A stretch of 64,000 bases of DNA from Thiosulfatimonas sediminis (GCF_011398355.1 NZ_AP021889.1:1302001-1366000), one strand, 5' to 3'. Counted from the first letter of the stretch, positions 16,341 to 26,101 are shown. Program-made: numbers and translations. The notes: generated by a model not told the origin, from the letters alone.

Positions 16341-16823
16341 ATGCGTAAATTTATTTTAGCGGCATTCGCTGGCTCGGCATTAATCGCTTCATCAATGGCG
16401 AGTGCCGCCGGTAACTGTATTCAGGTTCAGCCAAAAGTGGAAGATATGCGTGCGAACTTCCACGCAAACTATCTGCCAAATTTTATTCCGGTTGTGGTGA
16501 ATAGCGAAGCGGCTTTAAACTTGAGTGCAGAACAGTGCCAAATATTTAACGAGTTCCGTACCACTAAAGGTAAAAATGGCAAGGCTTTGATTGAAAAAAT
16601 CAACCAGATGGAAAAAGAGTCACAAACGCTTGCTTTAGCTGGCGCTTCGTTGGAAGAGATGAAAGCGCGTCACGTAAAAATTGCCGAGCTGCGTGAAAAA
16701 TTGATGGTCGGAAAAATGAACTGCCATCAGTTTGTTAAAAAGAATCTAACAGCAGAGCAGTATGATAAGTTAATTAACGAAGTCTATCCTGCGATGCTTG
16801 CCAAAGCACAGGCGCGTATTTAG
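16341..16823 (+). CDS. Spy/CpxP-like small periplasmic protein
   Basis: The 160-residue protein has a signal peptide ending at MASA-AGN. The mature part is almost fully helical and charged. It has ALNLSAEQCQIFNEFR near residues 59-74 and NLTAEQYDKLINEVYP near 135-150, both resembling the LTxxQ motifs of Spy, CpxP and related periplasmic stress proteins. Two cysteines flank the helical core and could form a disulfide. It may act as a periplasmic chaperone or metal-stress sensor. AAGGAAAC lies 8 bases upstream of the ATG. Confidence 0.6.
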   Translation: MRKFILAAFAGSALIASSMASAAGNCIQVQPKVEDMRANFHANYLPNFIPVVVNSEAALNLSAEQCQIFNEFRTTKGKNGKALIEKINQMEKESQTLALAGASLEEMKARHVKIAELREKLMVGKMNCHQFVKKNLTAEQYDKLINEVYPAMLAKAQARI

Positions 16824-16836
16824 TCATTCGTCTATT

Positions 16837-16967
16837 GCCAGCGAAGGGCGCAAGAGCCACCTCTTTGCTATGTTCCTTATCCATCGTGATGGCTATGAGT
16901 GAGGGGCAAGCTTAGAATTTGTCGCTTGCAATTCTGCGCTGAAGTCAATGGGAATTGGTTCTGTCTC
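16837..16967 (-). repeat. Partial copy of the dispersed inverted-repeat family
   Basis: The right end, read in reverse, is GAGACAGAACCAATTCCCAT followed by TGACTTCAGCGC, matching the terminal repeat of other copies. The interior retains AAATTCTAAGCTTGC and a CATAGCC...GATGGAT hairpin, aligning with the copy at 52647-52877. The half containing the GCAAACAACCGCC module is missing. Confidence 0.6.
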
Positions 16968-16972
16968 GCTCT

Positions 16973-17010
16973 AAAAAAGCCCAGTTAAATTCTTTAATCC
17001 GGGCTTTTTA
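16973..17010. terminator. Bidirectional terminator between convergent genes
   Basis: AAAAAGCCC pairs with GGGCTTTTT around an 18-base AT-rich loop. It serves the Spy-like gene and the chemoreceptor gene. It directly abuts the repeat element. Confidence 0.75.
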
Positions 17011-17037
17011 CGTTGTTAGCGAATGATGCAAATGCGT

Positions 17038-19668
17038 TTAAAAATCAGCCCATTCATCGCCGTTATCAGCTGGCTTGGGTTTGCTTGGTGCGGGTTTTTG
17101 AACACTTGCTTTAGGTGCGACAGCCGGCAAGGTTTTATTGGCCGAAGTTGAGCGCGCAACAACGGGTTTTGCTGCTGTTTTAGGCGCCGTTGGTCGTGAA
17201 TTTCTGGTGTTGCCAGTCTTAAAGAACGCCATATTGTCTTGTAAGTTTTGTGCTTCTTCGCTCATTGTTTTGGCTGTGGCAGACGTTCTTTCAACTAAGG
17301 CTGAATTTTGCTGAGTCGCTGCATCGATATCGCTAATCGCTTGATACACTTGATTAACCCCTTCGGCCTGTTCGGCAGAGGCGTGATTAATTTGATGAAT
17401 CATGCTATTGGCTCGATCGATTGCCGTTGTAATCTCTTGAATGACTTTCCCCGTTTCGCTAGCCAATTTGGTGCCTTGGTCAATGCGGCTGACGCTCGAT
17501 TCAATTAAATGTTTGATGTTTTTTGCCGCATCGGCTGACTTTTGCGCCAGCGCACGAACTTCACCCGCAACTACCGCAAAACCACGACCATGTTCGCCAG
17601 CCCGGGCTGCTTCAACGGCGGCGTTCAGTGCGAGTAAGTTGGTTTGGAAGGCGATACTGTCAATGAGCGTGACAATTTCTGCAATTTCATGGCTGGAGTC
17701 TTGAATAGAACCCATTGCTTCTATGGTTTTTTCCATAACGACACCTGCTTGGGTCGCGCTGTGGTGGACTTCCTCAAAGACTGTCGTGGCTTGATGTGCG
17801 CTTTCGGTATTGTTTTGAACAGCGGAGTTCATCTCTTCCATGGTGGCAGAAGTCTCTTCTAAAGCGGCCGCTTGTTGTTGAACACGAGAGCTTAAATCGC
17901 TGGAATCGCTAGAGAGTGAAACCGCTTCACTTGTGACCACGCCAGAGGTCTGCACAGCTTGATCGACAATGCTGGCTAAGCGATTTATGGATTGGTTTAC
18001 TGCGGTTTTTACGGCTTCTAACTCACCACGATATTCTCCTTGAATACGTTGAGTCAAATCACCGCTGGCTTGTCCTGTGACCACATGATTAATTTCGCCA
18101 AGCGCTTTTTCAACCACGTCCATTGATTCATTAATTCGGTCTTTTAGTAAGGTCAATTCGCCTGCTGTTTGTCCTTTAATGCGCGTTGCAAAATTCCCGT
18201 TACGCATCTCTTGCATGACGGCGTTTACTTCACGAATGACTTGGTCAGTTTGATTCATTGCTACTTGTGCATTGTGAACCATGGTTTTGAAATCGCCGCT
18301 GGCGACGCCCGAATTGATGGTGATGGTGTAGTTACCGTCTTTCAGAGATTGCATCACTTTTGATAGCTCTTGCATGACGTGCGAAATATTGTGGGTACTG
18401 TTGTTGATACCCTCTTTTAGAATCGCTAAATCACCACGATATTCGCCGTTGATAGTGCGGGAAAAATCTCCGGAAGCAATCGAATGCACTACGTTATTTG
18501 CTTCGTTAAGCGCTTTGCTGACATTGTCTAATAAGCTGTTGAGCGCATGAGAAGTTTGTCCTACTTCATCGTTTGAAGTTACATTAAATTTCTGCTTAAA
18601 ATCGCCAGTTTGCAAAATCGAATCGGTAAGGTTTTGTACGGCCACCAGTGGTTTAATGACGACGCGATTGACCAACAGAACCAATACACCAGTTAGCGCG
18701 ATAATTCCGGCAATAATCCCAAAAATTGATAACCAGGCAGCGTTCATCGCTGCATTAATTGGTGCACTGTAAACTTTTTTGTCCAGTATAAAAAGGTGGC
18801 GTCCAAAAGGTTTACCGGATTCGTCTAAGGCGGCAATGTCAATATAGGCATGTTGACCAATGACATACACATCACGCCCATCAATGCCACCTTGCTGATA
18901 ATTTTTTGCCAGTTCAAGCGACTCTGGGGGAAACCAGCTGTTATTGGCGACCACATAATCTTTGTCTATGGTGGTGTTTTTATTGAGTAGTTCCGCGTTG
19001 CCAAACTTAGCTTTCAGGTAATTTTTATCGACCAATAAAACCCAATATCCTAGATGGTCTTGTTGAAAGGCTTTGCCAACCGACGCCAAGCCTTGCGTCA
19101 TTGAGAGCATTCCCAGCATACGCCCTTGATCCATGACCGGTGATAATGCCACTACACCAACGCCGCGCTCATCAATGGTTAATGAGCCAAAAGCCTGTTT
19201 ATCCGCACTGACTTTTTGGAAGAACGCATCGTTGTTGTGGTTTTTCTGTGGCGGCTTGTCGCTCCAAGATTGAATAATGGATTGACCATTCGGTAGAATC
19301 ACTTCGGTTTTAATATTTTTATAATTTGATTGTTCTGCGTAGCGTTGGCGAATTGAATAAATCAATTGACTGATGTTATTGCTGGACGCGTTGTTTAACG
19401 CATTAATGGTGTCTTGGTGAAAACTTAAGGCTGTTGAACCGATAATCCCTCCTTGGATTTTAAGCGCCAATTGGGATTTGATATAAGCCTGCATTTTTTC
19501 TGTTAATTCTGCTTCTACTTGTTGTTTTACCGGCGCAACCGATGAAAAATACAGCATTATGCCAATTGTGAATGCCACCACTAAGCCAACAACGCTGGCA
19601 ATTGCGATGACTTTAGTGCGCAGTGATGAGTGGGATGCGGAATGGAGTGGCGAGGATTGAGTTGACAT
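17038..19668 (-). CDS. Methyl-accepting chemotaxis protein with repeated HAMP domains
   Basis: This 876-residue receptor has a first membrane helix at about 22-46, a periplasmic Cache-type sensor (about 50-310) and a second helix (about 311-336). Several HAMP modules follow in tandem to about residue 570; recurring blocks are ASGDF.R.I.GEYRGDL and GNF..RIKG..AGEL. The signalling domain contains the conserved hairpin GEVRALAQKSADAAKNI. The C-terminus ends in EWADF, which fits the xWxxF pentapeptide that tethers CheR and CheB. The ligand is unknown. It is followed by a bidirectional terminator. Confidence 0.93.
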   Translation of the reverse strand: MSTQSSPLHSASHSSLRTKVIAIASVVGLVVAFTIGIMLYFSSVAPVKQQVEAELTEKMQAYIKSQLALKIQGGIIGSTALSFHQDTINALNNASSNNISQLIYSIRQRYAEQSNYKNIKTEVILPNGQSIIQSWSDKPPQKNHNNDAFFQKVSADKQAFGSLTIDERGVGVVALSPVMDQGRMLGMLSMTQGLASVGKAFQQDHLGYWVLLVDKNYLKAKFGNAELLNKNTTIDKDYVVANNSWFPPESLELAKNYQQGGIDGRDVYVIGQHAYIDIAALDESGKPFGRHLFILDKKVYSAPINAAMNAAWLSIFGIIAGIIALTGVLVLLVNRVVIKPLVAVQNLTDSILQTGDFKQKFNVTSNDEVGQTSHALNSLLDNVSKALNEANNVVHSIASGDFSRTINGEYRGDLAILKEGINNSTHNISHVMQELSKVMQSLKDGNYTITINSGVASGDFKTMVHNAQVAMNQTDQVIREVNAVMQEMRNGNFATRIKGQTAGELTLLKDRINESMDVVEKALGEINHVVTGQASGDLTQRIQGEYRGELEAVKTAVNQSINRLASIVDQAVQTSGVVTSEAVSLSSDSSDLSSRVQQQAAALEETSATMEEMNSAVQNNTESAHQATTVFEEVHHSATQAGVVMEKTIEAMGSIQDSSHEIAEIVTLIDSIAFQTNLLALNAAVEAARAGEHGRGFAVVAGEVRALAQKSADAAKNIKHLIESSVSRIDQGTKLASETGKVIQEITTAIDRANSMIHQINHASAEQAEGVNQVYQAISDIDAATQQNSALVERTSATAKTMSEEAQNLQDNMAFFKTGNTRNSRPTAPKTAAKPVVARSTSANKTLPAVAPKASVQKPAPSKPKPADNGDEWADF

Positions 19669-19989
19669 AAGTAGGCCTTAAAATCTGCTTGCGTAACCTA
19701 GTGTACGCAATGAATGAATAATAAACAGGTCGATTAAAAGTGCGATCACACTTATTCGCTAGTCAAGGATGTGCGAGTTTAAATTTACAGGTTCTTTTGA
19801 TGTTAATATGATGCCAAAATTCTTGTTTTGAACCTTGTTTACTGTCAATTTTACGGTTCTTTCCCAGCATTAAAGGGGTATTTTTTGCGGTTAAAAAATA
19901 TTAATTAGTATTTTTTACAAGTAAATTAATCGCCGCATAGTAGGTGGGTATTGCACCAAGTTACGCGCGTTTCAAGTTAAAGAGGATCT
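19669..19989. other. Divergent intergenic region
   Basis: These 321 bases separate the divergent chemoreceptor and UbiA-family genes. The sequence is AT-rich on the right side, with runs of T and A around 19880-19920. I see no small gene, strong hairpin or repeat copy. It must hold both promoters, but none stands out by eye. Confidence 0.5.
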
Positions 19990-20970
19990 ATGTCGGTTGT
20001 TAAATCTGTACTCATGGCAACACGTCCGAATTTTTTATTATTGAGTGTTGCGGTGTTGACTTTGGCAGCCGCGCTGAGTTTGCACATCTTGCAGCAAACA
20101 TCGAATGCAATCCCATTCAATAAGACGCATTTGGCTCTGCTTTTACTGGTTTTTATCTGCGCTCATGCGGCGGTGAATCTCAAAAACGAAATTGATGACA
20201 GTCGATCAGGATTAGATGCAATCACAGTAAAAACCCCTTTCAGTGGAGGGACAGGGGCGCTTTTGACCTCCCCCCAAGCGCTAAAATTTGCCGAGCGTTT
20301 ATTTGCGGTTTTGTTTGTGCTGTTGCTGTTGTTAGGTGGCTATTTTACGCTGCAGATTTCGTTCTGGTTGCTGCCGTTAGGTGTGCTTGGATTGGGGCTT
20401 ATTTATTTCTATACCACGCACATTACCGCTATGCCCTGGTTCTGTTGGTTCGCGGCTGGTTTTGCGTTTGGGCCGATTATGCTGTTTGGGGCGGTAATGG
20501 TCTTAACCCAGACTCTGACGCTGTCCTTACCGGTGGTCTTAGCTGGGTTGTTGGTTTTTATCTGGGTAAATAATTTATTGTTACTCAACCAGCTTCCGGA
20601 TGTGTTTGCCGATCGGCAGGTGGGGCGATTTAACTTATGGATGCGCTACGGTTTAAAAGTCAGATGGATGTTTTTCAGCAGTGTGTATTTGAGTCCGTTA
20701 GTAATTTTTGGATTTGCCCAAAGCGTGCAGATGAGTGTGTTGCATTGGGCACTTTTGTGGGTCATTCCAATGGGGTGGTTACATTTGGCGTTGGCAAAAT
20801 GGTTAAATTCGGTCGAAACAACGCAAGTGAATGACGTCATGCAGCAAACACGTGCATTAAGCGAGGAAAATCTTGCCAAATTGCGCCCAATTTTGGCAAT
20901 GAATGTCATAATAAACCTCCTTTTGCCTTTGAGTCTTGCGTTGATGTTGCTGGTGTCAGTCATGCGCTGA
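19990..20970 (+). CDS. UbiA/MenA-family membrane prenyltransferase
   Basis: The 326-residue protein has about eight or nine membrane helices and both aspartate-rich motifs of the family. The first is NLKNEIDDSRSGLD near residues 63-76 and the second is NQLPDVFADRQVG near 199-211. Such enzymes attach an isoprenoid chain to an aromatic or other acceptor using magnesium. PFSGGTGAL after the first motif resembles MenA-type sequences, but no other menaquinone gene is near, so the substrate is open. AGAGGA lies 6 bases before the ATG. cysM follows 40 bases after its stop. Confidence 0.8.
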   Translation: MSVVKSVLMATRPNFLLLSVAVLTLAAALSLHILQQTSNAIPFNKTHLALLLLVFICAHAAVNLKNEIDDSRSGLDAITVKTPFSGGTGALLTSPQALKFAERLFAVLFVLLLLLGGYFTLQISFWLLPLGVLGLGLIYFYTTHITAMPWFCWFAAGFAFGPIMLFGAVMVLTQTLTLSLPVVLAGLLVFIWVNNLLLLNQLPDVFADRQVGRFNLWMRYGLKVRWMFFSSVYLSPLVIFGFAQSVQMSVLHWALLWVIPMGWLHLALAKWLNSVETTQVNDVMQQTRALSEENLAKLRPILAMNVIINLLLPLSLALMLLVSVMR

Positions 20971-21010
20971 GTTTTAAAGTCATACTCTGTTAAAAAATAA
21001 AAGGTTGTTT

Positions 21011-21913
21011 ATGTATCCAACGCTGATTGATTTTGTCGGAAATACCCCACTTGTAAAGGTACAACGCCTAGTTGATGCACAGACCGGCAGTGTTGTGCTT
21101 GCTAAGCTAGAAGGGAATAATCCAGCCGGTTCAGTAAAAGACCGCCCGGCACTGTACATGATTCAGCAAGCGCAGTTGCGCGGTGATATTCGCCCCGGTG
21201 ATACGCTGATAGAGGCGACCAGTGGCAATACCGGTATCGCTTTGGCAATGGCCTCCGCTTTGATGGGTTATAAAATGAAGCTGATTATGCCCAATAATAT
21301 GAGTATGGAACGCAAAGCATCGATGGCGGCCTACGGTGCGGAATTGATTGAAGTCAGTAAAGAGGACGGCATGGAAGGGGCGCGCGACTTGGCTCAGCAG
21401 ATGGTGCAACAAGGCCAAGGAGTGATGCTCGATCAGTTTTCCAACCCAGATAATCCGTTGGCGCATTACCACTCGACGGGTCCTGAAATCTGGCGTGCAA
21501 CAAAAGGGACAATTACCCATTTTGTTAGCGCCATGGGAACAACAGGAACCATTATGGGAACCTCAATGTATTTGAAAGAAATGAATCCAGCGGTGCAGAT
21601 TGTCGGCGTACAACCCGAAGATGGTGCTGCGATTCCTGGCATCCGCCGTTGGCCACAAGAGTATATGCCAAAAATCTATCAACATACTCGAGTAGACCGC
21701 ATTATTGATATGTCTCAAAGTCGAGCTGAAAACACCATGCGCGCGATGGCAAAACAGGAAGGTATTTTTGCCGGCGTCTCTTCTGGAGGGGCTATGGCTG
21801 CCGCCTTACAGTTGGCCAGCGAGGTGGAGAATGCCACGATTGTGACCATTGTCTGTGATCGTGGTGATCGTTATCTCTCGACCGGGGTGTTTAACCCACA
21901 AAATTCAAAATAA
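21011..21913 (+). CDS. cysM: Cysteine synthase B (CysM)
   Basis: This 300-residue PLP enzyme makes cysteine from O-acetylserine and sulfide or thiosulfate. It begins MYPTLIDFVGNTPLVKVQRL as CysM proteins do. The PLP lysine lies in PAGSVKDRPA (about residue 41), the substrate loop is EATSGNTGIAL, and the cofactor phosphate loop is SAMGTTGTIMG. The CysM-type active-site region IPGIRRWP is present. ATG 21011 is preferred to TTG 21005. In a sulfur oxidiser it links reduced sulfur to biosynthesis. Its end precedes the CYTH gene by 22 bases. Confidence 0.93.
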   Translation: MYPTLIDFVGNTPLVKVQRLVDAQTGSVVLAKLEGNNPAGSVKDRPALYMIQQAQLRGDIRPGDTLIEATSGNTGIALAMASALMGYKMKLIMPNNMSMERKASMAAYGAELIEVSKEDGMEGARDLAQQMVQQGQGVMLDQFSNPDNPLAHYHSTGPEIWRATKGTITHFVSAMGTTGTIMGTSMYLKEMNPAVQIVGVQPEDGAAIPGIRRWPQEYMPKIYQHTRVDRIIDMSQSRAENTMRAMAKQEGIFAGVSSGGAMAAALQLASEVENATIVTIVCDRGDRYLSTGVFNPQNSK

Positions 21914-21935
21914 CAACAGGATTTGCAAACGACTT

Positions 21936-22430
21936 ATGGCCAGAGAAATTGAACGCAAGTTTTTATTGACTGATGATTCTTGGAAGGCGGCGGCTTATCA
22001 ACAAACGGATTTTGCACAAGGCTATTTAACCCCGTTACAAGGGGCAGCCAAAAGTTCGGTGCGTGTGCGTATTGAGGGGAGTGTCGCAAACATTAATATT
22101 AAGAGTTTGGAAATTGGTCTCAGTCGCGATGAGTATGAATATGCAATTCCGTTAGCGGATGGCGAAAAAATGTTGACCACCTTGGCTGTCGGGCCGGTGA
22201 TTAAAAAGACGCGCTATTTAGTCAAACACGGCGAACATATCTGGGAAATTGATGAGTTTTTCGGTGATAACGCTGGATTGGTGGTCGCGGAAGTGGAAAT
22301 GCGTGCAGAAAACGAAACCGTATTGCTGCCAAATTGGGTCGGTAGAGAAGTGACGCATGAAGCGCGTTATTACAATATTAGTCTGTCTGAATATCCTTTT
22401 AAAGATTGGAGTGAAGATGAAAAAAAGTAA
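21936..22430 (+). CDS. CYTH-domain protein (class IV cyclase/triphosphatase family)
   Basis: The 164-residue protein has the CYTH hallmark EIERKF at residues 4-9 and later charged strands SVRVRIEGSVANINIKS, WEIDEFFGDNAGLVVAEVEM and KKTRYLVKH. Together these form the tunnel-fold acidic and basic faces. Most single-domain bacterial members hydrolyse inorganic triphosphate; adenylate cyclase activity is a less likely alternative. Start at ATG 21936 gives the usual MAREIERKFL N-terminus. The 3' end overlaps the TolC-like gene by 14 bases. Confidence 0.88.
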   Translation: MAREIERKFLLTDDSWKAAAYQQTDFAQGYLTPLQGAAKSSVRVRIEGSVANINIKSLEIGLSRDEYEYAIPLADGEKMLTTLAVGPVIKKTRYLVKHGEHIWEIDEFFGDNAGLVVAEVEMRAENETVLLPNWVGREVTHEARYYNISLSEYPFKDWSEDEKK

Positions 22431-23790
22431 GCGAATCAATATGCTGGATAAGAAAATGAAGTCGAATTTTTGTCCTCAAAAACGGCTTGCTTCCGCCATT
22501 GCTTTCAGTTTGTCGTTGGTTGTGCTACCCGCCGCCGCACAAACCGCCGGTTTGGTCGATGTTTATAAAATGGCGCGTGATTATGATCCGCGTTTGGCGC
22601 AAGCAAAAGCGCAGTATCAGGCCGATCAACAGCAACTTATCGCTTTGGAAGGGGGATTGCGCCCACAAATTCAAGCGGATTTGAATTATGCGAATCAGAG
22701 CAGTATTCGCAATGCTTCTGACATTGACACCACCGATTTGTCCTTAACCCTGAACCAAAGTCTGTATCAGCATGAGTTATGGGCCCGTATCGACCAGTCT
22801 GAATTGGCGCTAACGACTTCCGAATTAGCATTAAAAACCGCAGAGCAAGATTTGATTTTAAATGTTACCGAAGCGTATTTTGCGGTGCTCTTAGCACAAC
22901 AGACTTTAAAGCTGTTTCAGTCTCGTGAGGAGTCTGACCGATTGCAATTGGAAAGTGCTACCGCCTCGGCAGAGGTCGGCTTGGCCAGTCAGGTTGATGT
23001 ACTGCAAGCTAAATCGAATTATGATATTTCTAAATCGAATCGAATTAACGCAGAAAACAGCCTAGACATTGCGCAAGAAGAGTTACAAAAAATTACAGGT
23101 CAAGCGCTCGACCAGCTTAAGACGTTACCGATTCAAACCGAATTTGCACCGCTGCAACTGAATCTTTCTGATATTGAAAAAACCGCGCAGATGCAAAATT
23201 TGGCTGTGCAAACCGCAAATACACAAGCGCAGATTGCCAAGCAAGAAATTGAGGTGCAAAAATCCGGATATTGGCCAACAGTATCTTTGCAGGCCCGGAT
23301 AAACGACACCAGCTATGACCGTGTGGGTTCAAGCTCGAGCTTGCAAGATAATACGCGTAACACAATAAGTTTTAATGTCTCCGTGCCGATTTATTCTGGC
23401 GGTTCGACCGATGCCAATATCACCGCTGCGCGTTTTCAGAGTCAAAAGAGTTTAGAAGCGTTACGCGACAGTAAAAATCAAGCGCGGGTGAATGCGCGTA
23501 CACAGGCTCGTAATATTCAGCGCGGTGAAGTACTTATTGCCGCTTTGCGTGAAGCGGTTAAATCGAATGACGCTTTTTTAGCGGCCGCTGAAGAGGGTTT
23601 TAAGGTTGGTTTAAAAGATTTATTGGAGGTGTTTAGTGCGCGATCCAATCAAGTCAATGCCCGTAAAAATCTAATTGAAGCCTTGCATAATCAAGTACTT
23701 AATCAACTTAGATTAGAGGCAACCTTAGGTGATCTAAGCGAGCAAGACTTACAGCAATTTGATCAATTGTTGCGCACGCTTGCCGAATAA
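22417..23790 (+). CDS. tolC: TolC-family outer-membrane efflux/secretion protein
   Basis: This 457-residue exported protein has a signal peptide ending near LPAAA-QTA and two long helical OEP repeats. TolC signatures include LVDVYKMARDYDPRLAQAKA at the mature start, the ARIDQSELAL region and a second repeat with VPIYSGGSTDANITAARFQ. TolC forms the trimeric outer-membrane duct for type I secretion and drug efflux. No inner-membrane partners are encoded nearby. ATG 22417 has GGAG 6 bases upstream within the CYTH gene; a later ATG at 22441 is possible. Confidence 0.9.
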   Translation: MKKSKRINMLDKKMKSNFCPQKRLASAIAFSLSLVVLPAAAQTAGLVDVYKMARDYDPRLAQAKAQYQADQQQLIALEGGLRPQIQADLNYANQSSIRNASDIDTTDLSLTLNQSLYQHELWARIDQSELALTTSELALKTAEQDLILNVTEAYFAVLLAQQTLKLFQSREESDRLQLESATASAEVGLASQVDVLQAKSNYDISKSNRINAENSLDIAQEELQKITGQALDQLKTLPIQTEFAPLQLNLSDIEKTAQMQNLAVQTANTQAQIAKQEIEVQKSGYWPTVSLQARINDTSYDRVGSSSSLQDNTRNTISFNVSVPIYSGGSTDANITAARFQSQKSLEALRDSKNQARVNARTQARNIQRGEVLIAALREAVKSNDAFLAAAEEGFKVGLKDLLEVFSARSNQVNARKNLIEALHNQVLNQLRLEATLGDLSEQDLQQFDQLLRTLAE

Positions 23791-23849
23791 TGTGGGAGAG
23801 AAGCGCTTTTTGTTGTCACTGCCTAATGTCCAACTTCTAGGACAAGTTG

Positions 23850-25466
23850 ATGTCTAATCGTTCACCATCGAATGGCTCACTAGTCCACTCGCTGGCGCGT
23901 CGTGCCTGGTTAAAGCGGATTTTTCGTGTGCCGTTGACTCGCTTGGCAATGCCTTTTTCGAGCGTGGTTTTAGGGTTTGGGGTATCAGGTTTGACCGCCT
24001 GTTCACGGCCTGCTGAGGCAAGCACCATACGCATGGCGGTGAGTGGGCGGGCGCAGATGTTGGACCCTCGTAAAGCGACTGATGCACTGTCTAGTCGGGT
24101 TAATCGTTTGCTATATCGACAGTTAATTGATTTTGATGAACGTTTTGCGCCAGTGCCGGATTTAGCTTCTTGGAAAGTGCTTTCCCCAACCCATTACCGT
24201 TTTAATTTGCGTGAAGAAAGTCTGTTTATTGATGGCTCTCGGTTGACGGCTGTCGATGTGGTGGCAACCTATCAAAGTGTTTTGAATCCAGAATTTGGTT
24301 CGGCACATCGCGGTTCGTTAAAAAATATTGAGGCTCTGAATGCGCTCGATGAGCAGACCATCGACTTTCATTTAGCCGAGCCGGATGCCTTGTTTGTCGG
24401 GCGCTTGGTAATCGGCATCTTACCGCAACATTATATTGCGCAGCAGCACCCCTTTCACCTTGAACCGATTGGTTCAGGAGCTTGTCGCTGTGTACAAATT
24501 TCTGAACAGTCCATTGTTTTGCAAAGGCGTGACGATAAAGTATTGCTCGAATTTGTCCCCGTTAAAGATGCCACGGTTAGAGTGTTAAAGATTCTTAAAG
24601 GTGAAGTTGATATTATCCAAAATGACCTTTCGCCGGAGTTGGTCGATTACTGCCGTCATCAGCCCCAGGTGCAGGTGGATTTTGCCGCAGGCACTAATTT
24701 TGGTTATATCGGGTTTAATTTTGAGGACAGCTTGTTAACTCAGTTGCCGCTACGCCAAGCGATTGCTCACGGAATTGATCGCCAAGCGGTTATTGATGCC
24801 ATGTTTAAAGGACGCGCTCGTCTTGGTAAGGGGTTGTTGGTGCCTGAGCATTGGTGTGGTGTGCAAGAATTAGTGGAATACGAATATAGCCCAGAAAAAG
24901 CAAAAGCCTTGCTGCAGCAGGTGGTTGTACCGGACGAATTACGTAGAAAAGATGAACATAATCAACCAATTATCGAGCTAAGTTATAAAACCTCAAACGA
25001 CCCAACTCGGATTCGCTTGGCCACCATTTATCAAGCACAACTTAAACCGCTCGGCATTCATCTAAAAATTCAGAGTTATGATTGGGGGACTTTTTACAAC
25101 GACATTAAACAAGGTCGTTTTCAGCTCTACAGTTTGGCTTGGGTTGGGGTAAAAAGCCCGGATATTTTTCAGTATGTGTTTGCTTCCAATGCGATTCCAC
25201 CAAAGGGCGCCAATCGCGGACGTTATATTGATGAACAGGCTGATGCTTTAATCGCACAAGCGGCGCAGAGTGTCTCGCTGGCAGAACAGGCTGAACTGTA
25301 CCGCGAATTGCAAAGGCGTTTACAGCAACAATTGGCGGCGATGCCTTTGTGGTACGAAGACCAATATGCCGTGTTGCGTAAGCAAATTTCGGGTTATCGA
25401 CTTTTTGCCGATGGGCGTTTTGATGGCCTGCTTAACTGCCATAAAAAGAGTGGTTTAAGCACGTGA
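23850..25466 (+). CDS. Peptide ABC transporter substrate-binding lipoprotein
   Basis: The 538-residue protein is a family-5 solute-binding protein. The N-terminus has arginines, a hydrophobic segment and a lipobox LTAC (about residue 51), so it is probably a lipid-anchored periplasmic protein. Family signs include ADVVATYQSVLNP-like text (VDVVATYQSVLNPEFG), FGYIGFNFED and LRQAIAHGIDRQAVIDAMF. It would bind di- or oligopeptides or cell-wall peptides. ATG 23850 follows AGGAC; TTG directly before it is an alternative. The stop codon overlaps the next start. Confidence 0.88.
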   Translation: MSNRSPSNGSLVHSLARRAWLKRIFRVPLTRLAMPFSSVVLGFGVSGLTACSRPAEASTIRMAVSGRAQMLDPRKATDALSSRVNRLLYRQLIDFDERFAPVPDLASWKVLSPTHYRFNLREESLFIDGSRLTAVDVVATYQSVLNPEFGSAHRGSLKNIEALNALDEQTIDFHLAEPDALFVGRLVIGILPQHYIAQQHPFHLEPIGSGACRCVQISEQSIVLQRRDDKVLLEFVPVKDATVRVLKILKGEVDIIQNDLSPELVDYCRHQPQVQVDFAAGTNFGYIGFNFEDSLLTQLPLRQAIAHGIDRQAVIDAMFKGRARLGKGLLVPEHWCGVQELVEYEYSPEKAKALLQQVVVPDELRRKDEHNQPIIELSYKTSNDPTRIRLATIYQAQLKPLGIHLKIQSYDWGTFYNDIKQGRFQLYSLAWVGVKSPDIFQYVFASNAIPPKGANRGRYIDEQADALIAQAAQSVSLAEQAELYRELQRRLQQQLAAMPLWYEDQYAVLRKQISGYRLFADGRFDGLLNCHKKSGLST

Positions 25467-26101
25467 TGCTGCAATGTTTAATCGCTTCGATTGCCGACCA
25501 GCGTTTGTATCTCTGTAGCTTGAACCCTGATACCCAACAACAGACCTTGCAATCATGGCCAATCAGTTCTGCGAAAAAGGGCATTGGAAACCTGAAAAAC
25601 TCAAACCAAACACCTTTAGGTTGGCATTTGATACGCGCTAAAATTGGCGCAGAAATGCCGATCTACAGCGTTTTTAAAGCACGCCGTGCAACGGCAGAGC
25701 TTTGTGATTTAGCCAGTGCAGATCCGCAACGCGATTGGATTTTGTCGCGGATTCTCTGGCTCAGTGGTATGCAAAAAGGAATTAACCGTTTGGGAAATTG
25801 CGATTCAATGCAGCGTTTCATTTATATTCATGGCACGAATCAAGAAGACTTGCTAGGCAAACCCGTTTCACATGGTTGTTTACGGATGAAAAACACGCAT
25901 CTTTTGTCACTGTTTGATCAGCTCAACATCGGTTGTCCACTTTTGATTAGTGTGGCGCCGATACGATCGGTCTTAGCGCCGATTGTGACCCAAGTTGCAT
26001 CAGTTGGCTCCAATTACATAAAACAAAAAAATGAATTAAATCAAATTTTTAACAACGATAGTTTGAGTCGTTTCATGGCACTGTTGGAGGTGTCATGTTA
26101 A
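25466..26101 (+). CDS. YkuD-fold L,D-transpeptidase-type protein without signal peptide
   Basis: The 211-residue protein carries the YkuD active-site signature: IYIHGTNQEDLLGKPVSHGC then LRM (about 127-149), with the catalytic Cys in SHGCLRM. The domain begins within the first 15 residues, with no signal peptide or membrane helix, as in a common proteobacterial subgroup. L,D-transpeptidases crosslink murein or attach lipoproteins, but a cytoplasmic form might process imported murein peptides. It sits between the peptide-binding protein and permease genes, overlapping both. GTG 25463 is an alternative start. Confidence 0.8.
   Translation: MLQCLIASIADQRLYLCSLNPDTQQQTLQSWPISSAKKGIGNLKNSNQTPLGWHLIRAKIGAEMPIYSVFKARRATAELCDLASADPQRDWILSRILWLSGMQKGINRLGNCDSMQRFIYIHGTNQEDLLGKPVSHGCLRMKNTHLLSLFDQLNIGCPLLISVAPIRSVLAPIVTQVASVGSNYIKQKNELNQIFNNDSLSRFMALLEVSC

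Noticed and set aside
23795-23850. Possible repeat copy between the TolC-like and binding-protein genes
   Set aside because: GCCTAATGTCC and GTTGATGTCT look vaguely similar to element ends, but the order and spacing do not fit.
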